DNA of 64,000 nt from Bordetella genomosp. 1 (lineage in GTDB: Bacteria; Pseudomonadota; Gammaproteobacteria; Burkholderiales; Burkholderiaceae_B): the NCBI RefSeq assembly GCF_002261335.1, contig NZ_NEVL01000003.1, positions 1,426,001-1,490,000 of the forward strand. The letters run 5' to 3'. Position numbers and translations under genes: made by a program. Under the pieces are notes generated by a model. It ran no database searches, was not told the DNA's origin, and saw nothing but the letters and a program-made list of their open reading frames with translations. Below are positions 60,521 to 64,000 of the stretch, piece by piece. How positions within the stretch are numbered: position 1 is the stretch's first letter; each line of letters starts with the position of its first letter.

Positions 60521-62563
60521 ATGTCCATACTTCGACAGCTCTTGCTCAGCGTCACCCTGGCCATCGCCGTCATCCTGCTCGGCGCGCTGGCGCTCACCGT
60601 CAACGCGGCGCGCGAATACCTGTCGGGCCAGTTGCGGGTGCAGAGCAGCGACGCGGCCGTCTCGCTCGCCCTCTCGCTGTCGCAACCGGCCAACAACGAT
60701 CCGGTGGTGCAGGAGCTGCTGGTGTCGGCGCTCTACGACGGCGGGCATTTCTCGCTGGTGCGACTGGCCGACCCGAACGGCAAGGTGCTGATCGAACGCC
60801 AGTCGCCGGCCGGCGCGCCCGAGGTGCCGGCCTGGTTCCGCTCGATCGCACCGCTCGACGCGGCGCCTGCCACCCACGCGGTGAGCGACGGCTGGACCCA
60901 GATCGGCACGGTCACGCTGCAGGCCAACGACGCCTATGCCTGGCAGTCGCTGTGGCAGGGCAGCCTGCGCATCGCCGCGCTGATTCTGGGCGCGGGGCTG
61001 CTGTGGGCGCTGTTCGCCTTCGCCCTGGTGCGCTGGATCAAGAACCGCCTGCTGCGCGAGATCAGCGAACACGTGCGCGGCATCGGCCAGGGTGCGCCTG
61101 CCGGCCAGGTCGCGGTGCGCGTGCCGGAGCTGTCGGACGTGGTGGACGCGCTCAACCAGACGCGCGAACGCATCCACGCCAGCGTCGAAGAACAGAACGC
61201 CAAGATCGAGTCGCTCGAGCTGGAGGTGAATCTCGATCCGGTCACCGGCCTCACCAACCGCAAATACTTCCTCAACGAGATGCGGCGCCTGCTCGAGACC
61301 GGCGCGAGCGGCGCGTCCGGCGGCCACATTCTCATCTTCCGCCAGCGCGACCTGGCCGATCTCAATCGCCACCTGCCGCGCGAGTTCATCGACCAATGGC
61401 TGCGCAGCACCTGCGACCGCGTGCTCGCCACGTTGCAACGCATGCAGGCCGCGCCCTCGCTGGTGGGCCGCCTGAACGGCTCCGACTTCGGCGTGCTGCT
61501 GCCCGGCCGCGCCGCGCCGCAGGCCCTGGCCATCGCGGAGGCGGTGCGCGCCGACCTGCACGCCTCGCGCATCCCGGTGGGCGAAGGCCACCTGTGCCGC
61601 TGGGCCCTCGCCCTCGCGGATTATGTGGGTGCGGTGCAGACGGGCGCGGTGCAGACCGGCGCCGTGCAGACGGGCGCGGTGCAGACGGGCGCGGTGCAGA
61701 CCGGCGCAACGCACGCCGGCCCCGCACAGGCCAGCACGGTGCTGGGCCGCCTCGATTTCGGCCTGATGCGGGCCGAGAGCGCGGGCGACGACCACGTGGT
61801 GCTGGTCGACGAGACCGATGCGCAGGGGCCGTCCGAGGCCGGCAAGCTGGCCTGGCAAGGCACGCTCTCGGCCGCGCTGGCCGACCATCGCTTCGGCCTG
61901 GCCACCGATCCGCTGGTCACCGCGCAGGGGGTGCCGGTGCGCACCGAGGCGACCCTGATGCTGCACGACGTCGACGGCCGCCCGCCCCTGCACGCCACGC
62001 TGTTCATCCCGCCGGCGGTGCGACTCGGCCTCGTGGCCGAGTGCGACCTCGAGGCCGTGGCGCTGGGCCTGGCGTGGCTGGATGAACATCCGGGCGAGCT
62101 GGCGGTGCGCATCGCCCTGCCCTCGCTGCGCAGCCCCGCCTTCCTGACCCACCTGGCCGACCGGCTCGAGGCGCAGCCGGCGCTGGCCGCGCGACTGTTC
62201 GTCGAGGTAGACGCGCACGGCCTGGTCGAGGCGCCGCAGGACGTCGCCGCCCTGGGCCGGGTGCTCAACCATGCCGGCGCGCGGCTGGGCTTGCGCCGCC
62301 TGGCCCAGCAGTTCGCCGCCGTGGCGCAGCTGCACACCGTGCCGCTCGCCTATGTAAAGCTGGGCGGCGGCTTCGTGGGCGGCATGTCGCAAAGCCCCGG
62401 CAGCCAACAGCTCACGGCCTCCGTGCTGCAGACGGCGCGCAGCCTGGGCATCGAGGTCTACGCGGAGGATGTGCCCGACGCGGCGACGCGCCGCATCCTG
62501 TCGGGCCTGGGCATCGACGTCATGCGCGGGCCCGGCGTCATGCCGCAGAACCAGGGCGACTGA
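60521..62563 (+). CDS. lapD: LapD-like inside-out c-di-GMP receptor
   Basis: A 680-residue inner-membrane receptor: helix 1 (about 7-29), periplasmic output domain (30-148) with G-W-T-Q-I-G that could supply the LapG-binding Trp, helix 2 (149-171), HAMP (172-225), degenerate GGDEF domain (about 235-420, N-G-S-D-F at 319-323), degenerate EAL domain (about 425-675, E-A-T-L-M-L at 476-481). Neither domain should be catalytic; LapD uses its EAL domain to sense c-di-GMP and hold LapG when it is bound (family knowledge). A five-copy G-A-V-Q-T insert (residues 370-394) lies in the GGDEF domain. Directly downstream of lapG. Confidence 0.92.
   Translation: MSILRQLLLSVTLAIAVILLGALALTVNAAREYLSGQLRVQSSDAAVSLALSLSQPANNDPVVQELLVSALYDGGHFSLVRLADPNGKVLIERQSPAGAPEVPAWFRSIAPLDAAPATHAVSDGWTQIGTVTLQANDAYAWQSLWQGSLRIAALILGAGLLWALFAFALVRWIKNRLLREISEHVRGIGQGAPAGQVAVRVPELSDVVDALNQTRERIHASVEEQNAKIESLELEVNLDPVTGLTNRKYFLNEMRRLLETGASGASGGHILIFRQRDLADLNRHLPREFIDQWLRSTCDRVLATLQRMQAAPSLVGRLNGSDFGVLLPGRAAPQALAIAEAVRADLHASRIPVGEGHLCRWALALADYVGAVQTGAVQTGAVQTGAVQTGAVQTGATHAGPAQASTVLGRLDFGLMRAESAGDDHVVLVDETDAQGPSEAGKLAWQGTLSAALADHRFGLATDPLVTAQGVPVRTEATLMLHDVDGRPPLHATLFIPPAVRLGLVAECDLEAVALGLAWLDEHPGELAVRIALPSLRSPAFLTHLADRLEAQPALAARLFVEVDAHGLVEAPQDVAALGRVLNHAGARLGLRRLAQQFAAVAQLHTVPLAYVKLGGGFVGGMSQSPGSQQLTASVLQTARSLGIEVYAEDVPDAATRRILSGLGIDVMRGPGVMPQNQGD
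61628..61702 (+). repeat. 15-bp tandem repeat in lapD
   Basis: Five near-identical 15-bp units encode G-A-V-Q-T five times, followed by a degenerate sixth (G-A-T-H-A). The units differ at a few third positions only, so slippage would change length in steps of five residues without frameshift. Confidence 0.9.
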
Positions 62564-62922
62564 GCCGTCCCTGCACGATCACCCGTGCCGGCGCGCCGCG
62601 CCGGTGCCTCGTGCCGGTCCCTTGTGCCGGTGCCTTGTGCCGGCGCGCCTGCGGCCACCCTGCGGACGGCCCCCGCTCGCCCCCCGCTCGCCCCCCGCTC
62701 GCCCCCCGCTCGCCCCCCGCTCGCGCCCCGATTGCCGCCCCCTGCGCGCGCCACCCTGCGGGTGCCCCCGCGGGCGCCCTCTGCAGGCCCCCTGCAGTCG
62801 CCCCCTGCGCGCGCCCCGTCCGGCACGGCGCTTGCGTGGCGAGCCTGCCCCGCCCGCTCGCGGCGGCGCCGGCGCAATCGTGCCCCCGGCGCAGGCCCGG
62901 GCGGCTCACCGAGGAGCTCCCC
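62564..62922. other. Low-complexity gap between lapD and the phasin-like gene
   Basis: These 359 bp are very GC-rich and C-biased on the plus strand and contain no supportable gene; long open frames here are by-products of base composition. They hold degenerate GTGCCGGT-type repeats (about 62,583-62,650), an 11-bp tandem repeat (62,669-62,722) and CTGCAGG/CCTGCAG palindromes near 62,780-62,810. GAGGAG near 62,911 serves the next gene. Confidence 0.6.
62669..62722 (+). repeat. 11-bp tandem repeat GCCCCCCGCTC
   Basis: Four exact 11-bp copies follow one 10-bp copy that lacks a C. It is non-coding and lies about 200-250 bp upstream of the phasin-like gene. Confidence 0.85.
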
Positions 62923-63348
62923 ATGGCATCCCGACGCCGCGGCAACGCCGCCACGCTCTCCCGCAACGCCGCCGAGCTCGCGCTCGCCACGCCCCAGGTC
63001 ATGGCGCACCGCCTGGCGCGGCTGGCCCTCGCCGGCCCCACCTGGTCGCCGCGCGACCGCAAGGAATTCACGTTGATGGGCATGGAAAAGGTCGGCGCCT
63101 TCGCGCAGGCCTGGAACGCCATGTTCTGGTCCGGCGTGGTCAGCAGCCAGACCATCGCGATGCAGTACTGGTCGGCCTGCTTCATGCCCTGGCTGGGCAC
63201 GCGCCGCACCGAAGACGTGATGCGGCAATGGCAGCGCGCCGGCCTCACCGCGATGGGCCGTGGCCTGGCGCCGATTCACGCCAAGGCCACGGCCAACGCC
63301 CGCCGCCTGGCCACGACGCCGTTGCTGCCGATCGGCGGCAAGCGCTGA
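62923..63348 (+). CDS. Phasin-like granule-associated protein
   Basis: A 141-residue helical protein with no signal peptide, starting at ATG 62923 behind GAGGAG. The segment T-P-Q-V-M-A-H-R-L-A-R-L-A-L-A-G-P-T-W-S-x-R-D-R-K-E-F-x-x-M-G-x-E-K-V resembles beta-proteobacterial proteins annotated as polyhydroxyalkanoate granule-associated phasins, which coat storage granules. Assignment rests on remembered resemblance. The last residues are basic. A strong hairpin follows. Confidence 0.65.
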   Translation: MASRRRGNAATLSRNAAELALATPQVMAHRLARLALAGPTWSPRDRKEFTLMGMEKVGAFAQAWNAMFWSGVVSSQTIAMQYWSACFMPWLGTRRTEDVMRQWQRAGLTAMGRGLAPIHAKATANARRLATTPLLPIGGKR

Positions 63349-63353
63349 AAAGC

Positions 63354-63380
63354 AACACGGCCGGAAGACCCGGCCGTGTT
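63354..63380. terminator. Hairpin between convergent genes
   Basis: A perfect 11-bp stem AACACGGCCGG/CCGGCCGTGTT with a 5-nt loop. On the minus strand GCTTTTC follows, favouring termination of the M48 gene; on the plus strand it closes the phasin-like gene with little T-run. Confidence 0.75.
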
Positions 63381-63418
63381 GAGACATTAGCCCGCGCCCG
63401 CGCGGGGCCGCGGCGCGC

Positions 63419-64000
63419 TCAGCGCTTGCCGCGCGCCTGCTCGTAGAGCGGCAACACCTGCTGCGAGGTGGCCTGCAACTCGCTGATGCGGGTCGAGGCC
63501 GAGGGGTGGGTGGAGAGGAATTCGGGCGGCGAATCGCCGCCGGCCGCCGCGCCCATTTTCTGCCACAGCGTCACCGCGGCGCGCGGATCGAAGCCCGCGC
63601 GCGCGGCGAGCTCCACGCCCATGCGGTCGGCCTCGGTCTCGTGGGTGCGGCTGTTGGGCAGCGTGAACATCACCTCGCTGAGCTTGCCGCCCAGGTCGGA
63701 GGCGGCCGACGAGCCGGTGGCCATCGACAGCACCTGCAGGCCGATGCTGGTGGCCATCTGCTGCGACACCCGCTCGCGCGCATGTTCGCGCAGCGCATGC
63801 GCGATCTCATGGCCGAGCACCGCCGCGAGCTCGTCGTCGGTGGGCTTGACCTTGCTCAGCAGGCCCGTGTAGACCGCGATCTTGCCGCTCGGCATGCACC
63901 AGGCGTTGACCTCATCGACCGACAGCACGTGCACTTCCCAGGGCCAGCCGGCGGCGTCGGCACGAAACACGCCGACCTGCGCGATCAGCCGCTGCGAGAT
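63419..64000 (-). CDS. M48-family metalloprotease, 5' end beyond window
   Basis: The C-terminal 193 residues of a zinc metalloprotease; the frame stays open at the window edge (I-S-Q-R-L-I-A-Q-V-G-V-F-R-A-D), so the N-terminus is missing. The active site is G-H-E-I-A-H, with the downstream E-T-E-A-D supplying the third zinc ligand, and N-A-W-C-M-P-S-G-K-I-A-V-Y-T-G-L before it. It ends in S-T-H-P-S-A-S-T-R-I-S-E-L, typical of periplasmic BepA/LoiP-like M48 enzymes that act in envelope protein quality control. Confidence 0.9.
   Translation of the reverse strand: MSQRLIAQVGVFRADAAGWPWEVHVLSVDEVNAWCMPSGKIAVYTGLLSKVKPTDDELAAVLGHEIAHALREHARERVSQQMATSIGLQVLSMATGSSAASDLGGKLSEVMFTLPNSRTHETEADRMGVELAARAGFDPRAAVTLWQKMGAAAGGDSPPEFLSTHPSASTRISELQATSQQVLPLYEQARGKR

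Noticed and set aside
60521-62563. LapD-like protein considered as an active cyclase or phosphodiesterase
   Set aside because: N-G-S-D-F replaces GGDEF and E-A-T-L-M-L replaces the EAL context; catalytic residues are not conserved.
62458-63387. Minus-strand and plus-strand open frames through the C-rich gap after lapD
   Set aside because: They arise from the low-complexity C-rich repeats, show no start signals, and overlap the phasin-like gene in the wrong frame or on the wrong strand.

Overview
The window is GC-rich DNA of a Burkholderiales beta-proteobacterium, most likely Alcaligenaceae (Bordetella/Achromobacter type). This is inferred from the gene order leuC-leuD-leuB-asd-fimV-truA-trpF, the Tat-exported TRAP binding protein and the Lap-type adhesin locus. 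No 16S gene is present, so genus is a guess.

Region 1 (1 to about 7,330) is the right end of an integrated mobile element. A P4-type tyrosine integrase and an AlpA-like excisionase candidate lie beside the 3' end of a tRNA-Val(GAC) gene; the other end is outside the window. Cargo includes a ParB-like protein, small proteins of unknown function, an element-borne tRNA-Gly(UCC) behind a 22-codon ORF, a membrane protein, and a two-gene HEPN-domain/P-loop ATPase unit with its own promoter that looks like a defence or toxin module. At the far left a promoter is overlaid by three 13-bp palindromes spaced exactly 22 bp apart.

Region 2 (7,333-19,428) is core chromosome, all on the minus strand: leucine biosynthesis (leuC, leuD, leuB), asd, a FimV-like protein with a long collagen-like repeat, truA, a TRAP transporter (dctP, dctQ, dctM), trpF and tRNA-Val.

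Region 3 (19,429-62,563) is a complete Lap-type surface-adhesion locus on the plus strand. A TolC-like outer membrane protein, a 74-residue protein, an ABC exporter with a degenerate C39-like domain, an HlyD-type adaptor and a LuxR-type regulator precede one 33.5-kb gene. That gene encodes an 11,157-residue RTX adhesin with an N-terminal retention module, about 95 VCBS repeats, a VWA domain, RTX nonapeptides and a type I secretion signal. LapG-like periplasmic protease and LapD-like c-di-GMP receptor genes follow. By analogy with LapA/LapD/LapG, the exporter moves the adhesin C-terminus first, the N-terminal module holds it in the outer membrane, and LapG cuts it loose when c-di-GMP falls and LapD releases LapG. 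The repeat array shows recent segmental duplication.

Region 4 (62,564-64,000) holds a low-complexity repeat-rich gap, a phasin-like gene and the 3' part of an M48 metalloprotease gene cut by the window edge.
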